The notes under the pieces: model-generated
The model's input: only the letters and a program-made list of their open reading frames with translations
Databases searched by the model: none
Told to the model about the DNA's origin: nothing
Shown here: positions 42,206 to 53,565 of the stretch, one piece after another
How positions within the stretch are numbered: position 1 is the stretch's first letter
How the letters are laid out: every line of letters starts with the position of its first letter
Made by a program: the position numbers and the translations under genes
Source of the DNA: Cupriavidus alkaliphilus
Lineage (GTDB): Bacteria > Pseudomonadota > Gammaproteobacteria > Burkholderiales > Burkholderiaceae
Assembly: GCF_900094595.1 (NCBI RefSeq)
Contig: NZ_FMAD01000004.1
Coordinates: forward strand, 496,001-560,000
Length of the DNA: 64,000 nucleotides
Direction of reading: 5' to 3'

Positions 42206-44350
42206 TTAAGCCGCGCTATGCGGTGCAATGTTGTACAGGTGGAAGTCACCGGTCGGCGTGGTCACCCGCCCCGTTGGCGTGAGGCGGATGGCCTGTTCAT
42301 GGGCGGCGCCCGCGTGGACGGCCTGCGGCTGGCGCAGGGTGGCACCGGCATTCAGGTCCAGTTCGATGCTGCTGAACAGCAGCGGTGCCGCGCCTTCGAT
42401 AGTGGCGATGGCAACCGGCAGCATATCGACGCGCAACGGCTGCATCAGTAACGCCGCGGCCCAGATATACGCGGCCGAGGACCGGCCCTCGTCACGCCGG
42501 AGTATCTCGGCAAGACGCGTCAGCGGCGGCGTTTCTGTCTCGCGCAGCGCACCCATTTCCAGCTGGAGCCGGCTGCCGAACAGGAATGTTTCCAGCGCGC
42601 CGGTGTTGCCATCCGCCGTCCAGTTGAAGCGCAGGCCGACCGACATGCCGTGGGAGACGCCGGGCCGCGACGCCTTGACGAAGGTGGCGATCGCGGTGTC
42701 GCGGACAATGAGGTTGGGCAGATGCACCGCAACGCCGACCACGTCGCCCAGCGCCAGGCCCGGCATCGCTTCGCCCAGGTACAGCGCGCCGTTCGGTGAC
42801 AGGTCGGCGGTCAGTCCGAGATACGTCTTGTCGTTGACGGTCAGCGTGGTCGGCACGCGCAGCGGAAAGCGGTATTCGGTGCGGCGGTTGCGCGAGTGCT
42901 TGTGGGCATAGGCCGCCACCGCAATGGCGCACCCAAGTGTCATCACCGTCCAGAAGAGCGTCACAAGGCCCGCGCCAAGCGCGAGGCTGCCCGTGTAAAT
43001 GCGATACAGGCCGACCGGTATGCTCGCGGCGGCCAGGCCGCAGAGCACCAGCAACGGCGACAGCCATAGCCACATCTTGCCGGTCTGGGACATCTGCTTG
43101 TCGGTGACGGCAAACGGAATATTCTTGCGGAACAGGCCGACACTGGTCGACATGAAGGCAAAGAACCGTGCCATGGCGTACTGCTCGCTCAGGAACAGCG
43201 AGTTGTAGCCGCGCCCGAGTTCCAGGTGGACCAGGATCGAAAGCAGGTAATAGAGGCAGAACAGCAGCAGGAACGTGTTCAGCGGCGAGATGATCGGCAG
43301 TACGCCGGTCAGGAACACCACGGGCGGCGTCAGGAAGAAGACCAGCTTCTGCCAGCCTTCGAAGAAGAACAGTGCCGAGGCCAGATAATTGAGGCGCTGC
43401 CCGATGGTGAGCCCGCGCGCGAACAGGATGTTCTCCCGCCGGAATACCTGCATCGATCCCATGCCCCAGCGCATGCGCTGCTTCAGGTAGGTATCGATGC
43501 TGTGCGGCGCAAGGCCGAACGCCAGCGACTCGGCGTGGTACACGGACTGGTAGCCGAGCTTGTGCATGCGGATCGCGGTGTGCACGTCCTCGGTCACGGT
43601 TTCCGTCGCAAAGCCGCCGATCCGTGCCACCGCGGCGCGCCGGATCACGGCACAACTGCCGCAGAAGAAGGCGGCATTGAGCGCATCCTTGCCGCGCTGG
43701 ATTACCTTGAAGAACAGCGCCTGTTCATCCCACACCCGCTTCTTGCCCAGCCGGTGGTTGAAGGAGTCGATGTTGAAGAAGTCCTGCGGTGTCTGCACGA
43801 ATGCGACCCGCTCGTTGCGGAAATAACCCAGCGTCCTGACCAGGAAATCCTTGCGCGGCGCGTGGTCGGCGTCAAAGATCGCAATGAATTCGCCGGTGCT
43901 GTGCAGCAGCGCGTGATTCAGGTTGCCGGCCTTGGCGTGGGCGTTGTCGCCACGCGCGAGATAGCGGCAACCCAGCTCCTGCGCGAGCGCCCGCATCGAT
44001 TCCCGGCGGCCGTCGTCAAGCAGCCAGGTGGCATGCGGATAATCCATGCGTATCACCGCCAGCAGCGTACGGCGAATCAGCTCGACCGACTCGTTATAGG
44101 TCGGCACGAAAACATCGACGCTCAGGCCCGGTTCAGGCGGCGGTGCCTCCCGCACCGAAAGCCGGTACGTCATCAGCACAAAGAGCAGGCCACTGATATA
44201 GCCGTAGACTTCCGCCGCATAGAGCGGGAAGGAAAACAGCGGCGCCGCGACATTGATCGTGTCGACGCGCCAGGCGAGGTACGCCAATCCCACCAGCACG
44301 TACGCAACCACAAGCAACCTGATGGACCGACCGGGCTGTTCTGTTGTCAT
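42206..44350 (-). CDS. bcsA: Cellulose synthase catalytic subunit (BcsA-like, PilZ)
   Basis: A 714-aa inner-membrane family 2 glycosyltransferase. Catalytic motifs in order: D112-D113 (LDDGRR), D160-x-D162 (FDADHAP), TED (253-255) and QRMRW (291-295). Flanking membrane helices number about eight. The C-terminus has a c-di-GMP-binding PilZ domain: RNRRTEYRFPLR and DLSPNGALY (about 485-590). It makes beta-1,4-glucan from UDP-glucose when c-di-GMP rises. No bcsB, bcsZ or bcsC genes follow, only bcsS, so this is an incomplete or second locus. Confidence 0.9.
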   Translation of the reverse strand: MTTEQPGRSIRLLVVAYVLVGLAYLAWRVDTINVAAPLFSFPLYAAEVYGYISGLLFVLMTYRLSVREAPPPEPGLSVDVFVPTYNESVELIRRTLLAVIRMDYPHATWLLDDGRRESMRALAQELGCRYLARGDNAHAKAGNLNHALLHSTGEFIAIFDADHAPRKDFLVRTLGYFRNERVAFVQTPQDFFNIDSFNHRLGKKRVWDEQALFFKVIQRGKDALNAAFFCGSCAVIRRAAVARIGGFATETVTEDVHTAIRMHKLGYQSVYHAESLAFGLAPHSIDTYLKQRMRWGMGSMQVFRRENILFARGLTIGQRLNYLASALFFFEGWQKLVFFLTPPVVFLTGVLPIISPLNTFLLLFCLYYLLSILVHLELGRGYNSLFLSEQYAMARFFAFMSTSVGLFRKNIPFAVTDKQMSQTGKMWLWLSPLLVLCGLAAASIPVGLYRIYTGSLALGAGLVTLFWTVMTLGCAIAVAAYAHKHSRNRRTEYRFPLRVPTTLTVNDKTYLGLTADLSPNGALYLGEAMPGLALGDVVGVAVHLPNLIVRDTAIATFVKASRPGVSHGMSVGLRFNWTADGNTGALETFLFGSRLQLEMGALRETETPPLTRLAEILRRDEGRSSAAYIWAAALLMQPLRVDMLPVAIATIEGAAPLLFSSIELDLNAGATLRQPQAVHAGAAHEQAIRLTPTGRVTTPTGDFHLYNIAPHSAA

Positions 44351-44625
44351 GCTTTCGTTCTGTGCTGGCGTTATTCTTCTTTGGTCACCACGCCGGATGC
44401 TCTGGCCATGCCGGGTCGTCGTGAGAACGGGACCCGCAGCGCAAGGCCGCGCCGTCATCCGGATACAGCATAGAGGGATTTGGCGCGTTCTGTAAGTAGG
44501 GTGCGGACAGCCGGCAGGGTATCCGTGTAGCGCACGCTGCAGCGTGCGGGGATTTAAAAGACGCTAATCTCAGAGTTCAGTGTCCACGCGGTTTGCGTGC
44601 GCACAAGTCGCGACTGGCGAATGCC

Positions 44626-44950
44626 GCCGTCACGCGGCCACCCTGCGCCTGCTGCACCAGCAATCCAGCCGCGCGGACGCCGAGTTCATCGACATCAATT
44701 GCGCGGCAATGGCGGGCCAGCTGCTGCAGTCCGAGTTGTTCGGCCAGAACGCGGAGCGTTCACCGACGCGATAGGCAAGCAGGAAGGGCTGATCAAGGCC
44801 GGCAATGGCGGCACCTTGTGCCTGGATGCAGTGCGGGAGCTCGACCTGGGAATGCCGTGCCGGCCGACCGGGGCCCTGCACCGCCGCGCTTCCGGGGGTA
44901 GAATCTGCGGCTCACACCGAAGAGGGCCGTCCAATCCGCATGCCGGCTGA
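44626..44950 (+). pseudogene. Sigma-54 activator (AAA+) fragment, frameshifted
   Basis: One frame reads ..[21 protein letters not shown], the Walker-A-distal C3/GESELFGH region of bacterial enhancer-binding proteins. After a frameshift at about 44757 the next frame continues [33 protein letters not shown], which is GAFTGA through the Walker B box. Upstream AAA+ start, sigma interaction tail and DNA-binding domain are missing. It is a relic; the 275 bp before it (44351-44625) show no gene. Confidence 0.75.
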
Positions 44951-44982
44951 ATGGCGGGCCTTCTGTCGTTTCGGAGGTCCCC

Positions 44983-46839
<1,857 letters not shown>

Positions 46840-46870
46840 CCGGCGGGCGACTGGCGGGAGCGTATCCCGG

Positions 46871-46960
46871 CTAGGCGGCGATCGCCCGGCGCTCTTCTTC
46901 GTCGAGCACGGGCCCGTCGAGCGTCACGCGCGAAGGGTCGGTGCGGAATTTCCGGATGAC
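46871..46960 (-). pseudogene. Truncated 3' end of fatty-acid hydroxylase gene
   Basis: The last 30 codons (VIRKFRTDPSRVTLDGPVLDE and on to the stop) match the 3' end of the intact hydroxylase at 55164-55253, at an exact offset of 8293 bp that also aligns the ABC stop codons. The rest of the gene is absent. It is the left end of the bracketed duplication. Confidence 0.85.
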
Positions 46961-46985
46961 GCCAGGCCGTTTGCAGTCAGCCATG

Positions 46986-47735
46986 TCAGGTCAGCGCGAT
47001 CCCGCCATCGACGCGCAGGTTCACGCCGGTGATGAAGCTGCCTTCCCCACTGGTCAGCATCAGTGCCGCAGAGGCAATCTCGTCGGCACGCCCAAGGCGA
47101 CCAAGCGGAATGGCACTTGCCACGCCTGCCTCGAAGGCTGGCCTGTCACCCTCGGCAACGCCGAGCTTGGACAAGATCGGCGTATCGATGGGACCCGGGC
47201 TGATTACGTTCACCCGGATGCCACGCGCCTTGAACTCGAGCGCCCAGCTCTGCGCAAACGCTTCAATCGCCGCCTTGGTACCTGCATAGACGGCGTGTCC
47301 ATCGAGCACCTTGGCGCTGGCAATCGAACTGACAAGGAGGATGGAGCCGCCGTCGCGTAACACCGGCACGATCTTCTGCACGCCGAAGAACACACCTCGC
47401 GTGTTGGTGGCGAACTGTGCGTCGTATTCGTCGATGCCGACCTGGCCGGACGGCCTGATCTGGTTTATGCCCGCGTTGGCTACGTAGATGTCGGCCCCGC
47501 CAAACCGCGTGGTGACCGCCGCCGCCACACGATCATGCGTGGACAGATCGGCGATATCGCCTGTCATGCCCATCGCCCGCGGCCCCAGTTCGGCTACCGC
47601 CGCGTCAACGGCGTCACTACGCCGGCCAACGATGACCACCTGGGCCCCCTCGTTGACGAACCGCCTTGCCATCGCCAATCCTATGCCGCTGTTGCCACCC
47701 GTAATGACCGCGACCTTTCCTTCAAGCTTGCTCAT
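46986..47735 (-). CDS. Short-chain dehydrogenase/reductase
   Basis: A 249-aa classical SDR: cofactor motif TGGNSGIGLA (residues 13-22), NAG near 86, catalytic Ser in SSIAS near 138, and YAGTK (Tyr-x-x-x-Lys) near 150-154, followed by SPGPIDTP. GAGG eight bases before the chosen ATG sets the start. It is divergent from the LysR gene 102 bp away, which probably controls it. Substrate unknown; NADP or NAD-dependent oxidation or reduction of an alcohol/ketone. Confidence 0.92.
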   Translation of the reverse strand: MSKLEGKVAVITGGNSGIGLAMARRFVNEGAQVVIVGRRSDAVDAAVAELGPRAMGMTGDIADLSTHDRVAAAVTTRFGGADIYVANAGINQIRPSGQVGIDEYDAQFATNTRGVFFGVQKIVPVLRDGGSILLVSSIASAKVLDGHAVYAGTKAAIEAFAQSWALEFKARGIRVNVISPGPIDTPILSKLGVAEGDRPAFEAGVASAIPLGRLGRADEIASAALMLTSGEGSFITGVNLRVDGGIALT

Positions 47736-47837
47736 CGTGTACCTCGACATTCCTGTTGGATGAGGTTGAATCTAAAGGATCCGTCGCAAGCGGGGCAGCC
47801 CTACAATGGACGCATTACTTGTGCCAAATTGTCTTCT

Positions 47838-48755
47838 ATGTCGATAGAACGTCTCCATGGCCTTTCAGCCTTTGTCCGTGCGGTGGAAGCGGGTTCGTTC
47901 ACCGGTGCCGCCAGGCTCCTCGGCACTACGCCTTCGGCCATTTCGAAGAGCGTGTCGCGACTTGAAGCCAGGTTAGGCGTGAAGCTCTTTCACCGATCCA
48001 CCCGCGCCTTCGCATTGACCGACGAAGGGACCGTCTTCTACCGACGCGTCGCGCCGCTGGTACGGGGACTCGAAGAAGCAAGCGAGGGGTTGGTCGCGCC
48101 GTCGGAGATGGCGGTGGCAGGTCATCTTCGCATCAGCATGCCGGGCGATCTTGGCACTACATTGCTGGCCGCGATCGCGGCGAAACTGATGCCGCGCCAT
48201 CCGCGTCTGTCGCTGGACGTCAGCTTCAGCGACCAGCACGCCGATCTGATCCGCGAGGGGTTCGACGTGGCCTTTCGCGCCGGCCACGCAACTGACAGCG
48301 GCCTGCATGCACGGCACCTGACAAACCTTCCTCTGGTGCTGGTGGCGTCGCCTGCATACCTGGAAAGTTACGGGGAGCCTCGCACGGCGGCGGACCTGCT
48401 GCACCATCGCCATGTGCGTTACCGGCTGGCCGGACAAGTCATGCCAGTCACGCTTGCCGACGGCACGCGGCTGCAGACAAAGGGATCGTTCGATGCCGAC
48501 AATGGCGCTGCGATGCGCACGGCAGCGCTCAACGGCCTCGGTATCGCGCAACTGCTGCAGCTCGCCGTGCAGGCTGACCTCGATGCCGGCCGGCTGCAGC
48601 GCGTAATGCCCGCCCTGGCGCTACTCGCGGTACCGCTGCAGGTGCTGCACGGATTCGGTCGACGTATCCCAGCGCGCGTACGCGTACTGGTGGACTTTGT
48701 CGCAACGGAGCTTGCCGGCCAGTCCGAACGCCGGGCAGACTCTGCCCGTCAATAG
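47838..48755 (+). CDS. LysR-family transcriptional regulator
   Basis: A 305-aa regulator: helix-turn-helix at 1-60 (FVRAVEAGSFTGAARLLGTTPSAISKSVSRLEARLG) and a periplasmic-binding-like effector domain (VAGHLRISMPGDLG..). Divergent from the SDR, with 102 bp between, the usual layout for LysR control of the neighbour. A TACAAT box (47802-47807) sits 31 bp before the ATG. Belongs to the accessory block. Confidence 0.93.
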   Translation: MSIERLHGLSAFVRAVEAGSFTGAARLLGTTPSAISKSVSRLEARLGVKLFHRSTRAFALTDEGTVFYRRVAPLVRGLEEASEGLVAPSEMAVAGHLRISMPGDLGTTLLAAIAAKLMPRHPRLSLDVSFSDQHADLIREGFDVAFRAGHATDSGLHARHLTNLPLVLVASPAYLESYGEPRTAADLLHHRHVRYRLAGQVMPVTLADGTRLQTKGSFDADNGAAMRTAALNGLGIAQLLQLAVQADLDAGRLQRVMPALALLAVPLQVLHGFGRRIPARVRVLVDFVATELAGQSERRADSARQ

Positions 48756-48828
48756 GCAGCTATCCATTGGGGGATGTCGGCTGGGAAGACCTGGTTGCGC
48801 TGGCCAGGACTGCCAGGGCGTAGTGCAG

Positions 48829-49332
48829 TCAGTCGATCACGCTCACGATGCTGTGAATGCCCCCGCGAGCCATCTTGGCGTAAGGGCAAAGACGCTCGGT
48901 GTTGCGTACCAGTTCCTCGGCCTGGCGGCGCTCCACGCCCGGCATGCGGACGCGAATTTCGGCAATCAGCGCGTAGCCCCCATCAACGGGATCGCGGCCG
49001 AAAGACACCTCGACCGCCACCGTAGCCCGGGTCGTGTCGACCTGCGCGCGCTGGGCAAGAAGACTCAGTGCCCCGTGAAAGCAGGCGGCATAGCCTGCCG
49101 CGAAAAGCTGCTCCGGATTGGTGCCGCTGCCGGGCCCGCCCATCGCCGCAGGCAGGCGCAACTCGAGGATAAGATTGCCATCGTCGGACCTTGCCACGCC
49201 GGACGCCCGGCCATGCGCGGCCTCGCCTCCGGACACCGTGACGGTCGTGGTGTACAGCGCCAAGAATCCCTGTCCCCGATATCTGTCGAGCAAGGTCAAT
49301 GGCGGAGGCTGCAACCGCTCGCTATCCATCAT
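48829..49332 (-). CDS. ohr: Organic hydroperoxide resistance protein (Ohr/OsmC family)
   Basis: A 167-aa thiol peroxidase. Two catalytic Cys are visible in AAGYAACFHGALSLLAQ and ERLCPYAKMARGG, the Ohr spacing; the family is usually about 140 aa, so this copy has 24 extra N-terminal residues. GGCGGAGA lies just before the ATG. It reduces organic peroxides using lipoylated or other thiols. It lies between two regulators in the accessory block with no OhrR-type (MarR) gene beside it. Confidence 0.9.
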   Translation of the reverse strand: MMDSERLQPPPLTLLDRYRGQGFLALYTTTVTVSGGEAAHGRASGVARSDDGNLILELRLPAAMGGPGSGTNPEQLFAAGYAACFHGALSLLAQRAQVDTTRATVAVEVSFGRDPVDGGYALIAEIRVRMPGVERRQAEELVRNTERLCPYAKMARGGIHSIVSVID

Positions 49333-49364
49333 CGTCTCCGCCTATTTTGTCTGACGCATCCCTT

Positions 49365-49565
49365 CCCGCAGTGGATGTGTCCAAGCCGTGCCTTGCCTTC
49401 CGGCACAAGCGTGCCTTCCTGACGTGCTGCCGAAGCAGAGCGCCGCCGGATCTGCCACGATGGCGCGCTTGTCGCCGGTCGCCTGCAGGTAGCGCTGCAC
49501 GAGGTCGCTCAGGCGGAAGCGTTCGGGGACGGCGATGTCGACCATGCCATGATCGGGGCCACCAG
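49365..49565 (-). pseudogene. 3' relic of an NmrA-like SDR gene, frameshifted
   Basis: The frame DIAVPERFRLSDLVQRYLQA..GDKRAIVADPAALCFG matches the C-terminal part of NmrA/atypical SDRs. After a frameshift the next frame continues EGTLVPEGKARLGHIH, the usual ERSLVP..ARLG ending. The N-terminal two-thirds are absent. This is what the 370-bp gap 49333-49702 holds. Confidence 0.6.
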
Positions 49566-49702
49566 TGCGGCATCGGCTACAGCTAGAGCCTTGCCACAGT
49601 ACGTGCATGCTACGTGTGGCCGTGGGCCGGCACCAGACCGGTGCGTGGCCCACGGTGTTTCCTTTTTCGCATCAATCAGATCCGGGAGCGTGGCGAGCGA
49701 TC

Positions 49703-50674
49703 CTAGCGGTTGACCTTCAGCCGGTACTCACTTGGAGACATTCCAAAGTGGCGCTGGAACGCCACGCGCATCCGCTCTTCGCTGCCGAAACCGCACTCGC
49801 GCGCGATGACGTCGATGGGCCGGCCCGGATCCTGCAACTGCCGCCGCGCCGCTTCGAGCCTGAAATGCTCCACGCCCTTGGCCGGCGTGCGCCCCGTCTT
49901 TTCCTTGTATATGCGCGCGAAATTACGCGGACTCATGCCGACGTAGTCGGCAAGCTGTTCGACGGACAACTCCTGCGTGGAGAGGCTCTGCAGGATCCAC
50001 AAATGCAGCGACTCAAACACTGGCACCTGCCGGCTCTGGGAGATCAGGATCTCGCTCAACTGCGGCTGGGCCCCGGGGCGTTTCATGTAAACCGCCAGTT
50101 CCTTGGCGGAATTGAGCGCGACCTCGTGTCCGTAGTCGGCTTCCACCATCGCCAGGGCCAGGTCGATGCCGGTGGTCACCCCGGCCGACGTCCAGAGGTT
50201 CTGCTGCTGCACGAAGATCGCATCGGGATCGAGGTCTACGGTGGGGAACAATTCGCGGAACCGGTCCAGCATGGCCCAGTGCGTGGTGGCGCGCTTGCCG
50301 TCCAGCAAGCCCGCGAATGCCAGCAGGAATGCGCCGCTGCACACAGAGGCCATGCGCCGGATCTTGCCCGACGCCGTCCCCAGCCAGTCGATCAGCGCCG
50401 TCTCGTTCTTCGCCACCTCAAGGATCGTGGGTGACCCCGGTACGATCACGGTGTCGACGAGCCGCAGGTCGAACGACGCCAGGGACACCGAACTCATTGC
50501 GGTGCCCTCCACCGTTGCAACCATTCCACCGGAGAAGCTGGTGGTGTGGCACCGGTAACCCGCCATCCCGCGCGCCCGCGCGTAGTTGGAGGCGGCCCAG
50601 AACACGGTCTGGGGTCCGGCGAGATCGAGCAGGCTGACATCGGGATACGCCACGAACAGGATGTTGCGCGGCAT
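49703..50674 (-). CDS. GlxA-type AraC regulator with DJ-1/PfpI domain
   Basis: A 323-aa protein: N-terminal DJ-1/PfpI-like domain (ILFVAYPDVSLLDLAGPQTVFWAA; the elbow Cys in VCSGAFLLAFAG), and a C-terminal AraC double helix-turn-helix (LSVEQLADYVGMSPRNFARIYKEKTG; PIDVIARECGFGSEERMRVAFQRHFG). Start at 50674 is preferred by homology; the frame is open for 21 more codons. Such proteins sense a metabolite in the DJ-1 pocket. Target genes are not obvious; ohr is the closest leftward gene. Confidence 0.88.
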   Translation of the reverse strand: MPRNILFVAYPDVSLLDLAGPQTVFWAASNYARARGMAGYRCHTTSFSGGMVATVEGTAMSSVSLASFDLRLVDTVIVPGSPTILEVAKNETALIDWLGTASGKIRRMASVCSGAFLLAFAGLLDGKRATTHWAMLDRFRELFPTVDLDPDAIFVQQQNLWTSAGVTTGIDLALAMVEADYGHEVALNSAKELAVYMKRPGAQPQLSEILISQSRQVPVFESLHLWILQSLSTQELSVEQLADYVGMSPRNFARIYKEKTGRTPAKGVEHFRLEAARRQLQDPGRPIDVIARECGFGSEERMRVAFQRHFGMSPSEYRLKVNR

Positions 50675-51505
50675 GTCTTCAATGTTCTCTGAGGCGGGGA
50701 GTGACTGATGTTGAACCATAAGAGGAATCGCGGGCATCGAGCGATGCTATGTCAATAGGGCAATCCCGCGCAAGCCTGTGCCCCAACCGTAACAGGACGG
50801 CCAGCGGGCGCTGCTGCACGACGGCAATCTCCCCGGTACATCCCTGTCGCCCGACGGGCTCGGGTATTGATAGTGCTGTCATCATCGGCTTCCGTATGTC
50901 ACATCCAGTGGCATCGCACGACTCTCAGGCATCGGCCAGGCGTCCCGCGCCGGTCAGCTCGGCGGGCGTCGTCGCGACAGGGCAATGTGGCGGCGAGTCT
51001 AGTGCGCGCGTGGGTGCGTCACAAGAGGGTCCGGAGCGCAGCGCCGTTTCCCGGAATGCACCAATGCCGGATGACATTCTCATGACGTGGTCCGGACGGC
51101 TGGCAGTCTGGCAGAAAAACTGGGAGCGCTGTCATTTACGGTCTATTAAGCGCTCATTACCATGGCAGACACGCCATGGCAGATACGCCAAATGATCATA
51201 CATTTGGCCGCCGACATGCACGACGCCGTCGTGGCGGTCGGCGACCGTAGCTGCGGCTTTGTTGGCGACGCCGTGCTACCCCTGTTCGATGCGTTCTATG
51301 CGATCAGGGATGAAGGGATGGGGATGAGACGGGCAATCTGCCAGTGCATCGTGAACGGCCACGGCGGCGGCATCCCGTGCGGAATGCCGCCCCTGTGGCG
51401 GCGCACGCTTTGCCGTGCGCCTGCCCCGCCAGGCTCCGGCGGCCGTTGAGCGCCGCTCGCAAGAAAGCCGACACCAGGCAGCGCAATGCATTGGGGGAAG
51501 AACAC
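50675..51505. other. Intergenic region, 831 bp, no gene seen
   Basis: Short frames here (for example 51162-51449) lack ribosome sites and family resemblance. There is a tandem CATGGCAGACACG/CATGGCAGATACG pair near 51161-51187. It carries the divergent promoters of the two regulators. Its length and lack of genes suggest lost sequence. Confidence 0.5.
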
Positions 51506-52576
51506 ATGGAATCGACGCAACAGGCGGACGTATTGGACCGCAATTTCCGGATCGGCCAGCCGAATCGCGCTGACGCGCTGTCGACAAGCTTTGCCGCGAG
51601 CTACGCGGGGATCATGGCATTCATGGCCGTGGCCAGCGAAGGCAGCTTCGCCAAAGCCGGCGAGCGCCTGGGCATCGGACGGTCAGCCGTGAGCCGCAAC
51701 GTGCAAAAGCTGGAAACACAGTTGAGCACCCGACTCTTCCTGCGCACCACACGCGCGACACAGCTCACGCGCGAAGGTCAGCGCTTCTTCGAGAACTGCC
51801 ACAAGGGCGTCACGCATATCGTAGAAGCCATGAACGACATGCTGGAGTTGCGCGAGGGCCCCCCGCGTGGCCAGCTGCGCATCAGTGCCACCGTGGGTTT
51901 TGGCCGAAAGGTCGTGGCACCGTTGCTCGACAGCTTCGTCAAAGCCTATCCGGACATTGCCATCGACCTGCTGCTGGATGACCGGCCGACGGACTTCGCA
52001 TCGGCGCAGATCGATGTCGCATTTCGCAATGGGCGGATCGAGGATTCCAGCATCATCGCCAAGCAACTGATCCCGATGCAGATGGCACTGTGCGCGGCGC
52101 CGTCGTATGTAGCGCGGCACGGACTGCCGGAGACACTGGACGACCTCGCACACCACGAATGCATCAACTTCCGCTTCTCCAGCGGACGCATCTTCGAATG
52201 GGAGTTCAAGGTCGACGGCATCGTACGCAAGGTCCTGCCCAAGGCGCGTATGACATTCAACGATGCGGACCTCGTGCTGCACGCAGTGCTGCAAGGATGG
52301 GGGATCGCACAAATGGCAGGCTACCAGATCCGGGATCATGTCGCAAACCATGAACTCGGAATCGCCTTGGCACGGCACGCGCCAGACGATCGCGGCCACT
52401 ATATCTGCTACCTGAGCCGCCAGCACCTTCCCACGCGTATACGCGTGTTTATCGACTTCATGACTGCCCAGATCCGCGCTCTCGGTATCGACTTCATGAC
52501 GAATTTCAACGGCGAAACCTTCGAACCGCTTTCAGCGCCCTCACCGACAATTCGCATGACGGGAGCAGCGGCATGA
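51506..52576 (+). CDS. LysR-family transcriptional regulator
   Basis: A 356-aa regulator, about 50 residues longer than usual because of a 30-residue N-terminal arm before the helix-turn-helix (GIMAFMAVASEGSFAKAGERLGIGRSAVSRNVQKLE). The effector domain (RGQLRISATVGFGRKVVAPLL) is standard. GGGGGAAG marks the start. The stop overlaps the EamA start by 4 bp (ATGA), so regulator and transporter are co-expressed and the regulator probably senses the exported compound. Confidence 0.9.
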   Translation: MESTQQADVLDRNFRIGQPNRADALSTSFAASYAGIMAFMAVASEGSFAKAGERLGIGRSAVSRNVQKLETQLSTRLFLRTTRATQLTREGQRFFENCHKGVTHIVEAMNDMLELREGPPRGQLRISATVGFGRKVVAPLLDSFVKAYPDIAIDLLLDDRPTDFASAQIDVAFRNGRIEDSSIIAKQLIPMQMALCAAPSYVARHGLPETLDDLAHHECINFRFSSGRIFEWEFKVDGIVRKVLPKARMTFNDADLVLHAVLQGWGIAQMAGYQIRDHVANHELGIALARHAPDDRGHYICYLSRQHLPTRIRVFIDFMTAQIRALGIDFMTNFNGETFEPLSAPSPTIRMTGAAA

Positions 52577-53454
52577 GCATGATGGCCTGGATCTGCGCGA
52601 CCGGCGCGATTCTGCTCTGGGCGTCGTTCGCCACGCTGGTGTCGTACGCGCCAGACTTGCCGCCGCTGCTGCTCACCGGGCTGGCACTTTCGGCGGGAAG
52701 CCTCACCTGCCTGCATCGCGTGCGCGCCTGGCGCGTGCCGTTTCGCACGCTCGCATTCGGCGTGGGGTGCCTGTTCATCTATAACGCCGGCCTCGTCATG
52801 GCCTTCCGGTTGGCACCGATCGTCGAGGCGAACCTCATCAACTATCTGTGGCCGCTGATCCTGGTATTGCTGGGCACAACGGCCTGGCGCGGAACAGAAG
52901 GCGCGGCCAGGCTGCTTGGCGCCCTGCTGGCCTTTGCCGGCTGCGTCATTGCCATCACCTCCGGCTCGGGCGCAGTGGCGTTCAGCAGCGACCACGCCAC
53001 CGGCTATGCCCTCGCATTGCTCGCAGCCTTCGTATGGGCCGTCTATTCGCTGGGCACGCGCTGGTTGCCTCCGTTTTCATCGTGGGCGACCGGCGGCTTC
53101 TGCCTGGGCGCCGGCTTACTGGCCCTCGCCAGCCACCTTGCATTCGAACCACGCACCGCAATCTCCGCCGCCGACATGGGCTGGGTATTGGCGATCGGCC
53201 TGGGACCGCTCGGCGTCGCCTTCGTGCTTTGGGACGTTGCCATGCGCGGCGGCAATGCCGCTCAGGTCGGCATTCTCGGCTACGCCACGCCCGTACTGTC
53301 GATGCTCTGCCTGGCTTTGGCCGGCCGGGTGACGGAGCGAGACTGGTCGACAGTCTTCCTGGCCAGCATACTTATCGTGGCAGGAATCGCCATCGCGGCC
53401 AAGGGACCTGAGGCATTGCGGTACAGGACGAGCGCGCGTCGATGCGAGCTCTGA
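52573..53454 (+). CDS. EamA/DMT-family transporter
   Basis: A 293-aa, 10-helix transporter: repeat 1 starts WICATGAILLWASFATLVSYAPDLPPLLLTGLAL, includes VGCLFIYNAGLVMAFRLAPIVEANLINYLWPLILVLL, and repeat 2 includes GLGPLGVAFVLWDVAMRGGNAAQVGILGYATPVLSMLCL. The NYLWPLILVLL segment resembles the YddG aromatic amino-acid exporters. Start overlaps the LysR stop by 4 bp. Confidence 0.9.
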   Translation: MSMMAWICATGAILLWASFATLVSYAPDLPPLLLTGLALSAGSLTCLHRVRAWRVPFRTLAFGVGCLFIYNAGLVMAFRLAPIVEANLINYLWPLILVLLGTTAWRGTEGAARLLGALLAFAGCVIAITSGSGAVAFSSDHATGYALALLAAFVWAVYSLGTRWLPPFSSWATGGFCLGAGLLALASHLAFEPRTAISAADMGWVLAIGLGPLGVAFVLWDVAMRGGNAAQVGILGYATPVLSMLCLALAGRVTERDWSTVFLASILIVAGIAIAAKGPEALRYRTSARRCEL

Positions 53455-53565
53455 TGTGGGTGACAATGTATTGATGCCATCGATCACCCCCCGGCATGGG
53501 CCAGGGGGCAACTATTCCTTGTCCGCTTCGAGGCAGACCAGGCAGTTGTCTCCGGCTTCGGCCGA

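Noticed and set aside
51162..51449. Small open frame in the regulator gap
   Set aside because: No ribosome site or family resemblance; the later half is Arg/Pro-rich shadow-like sequence.
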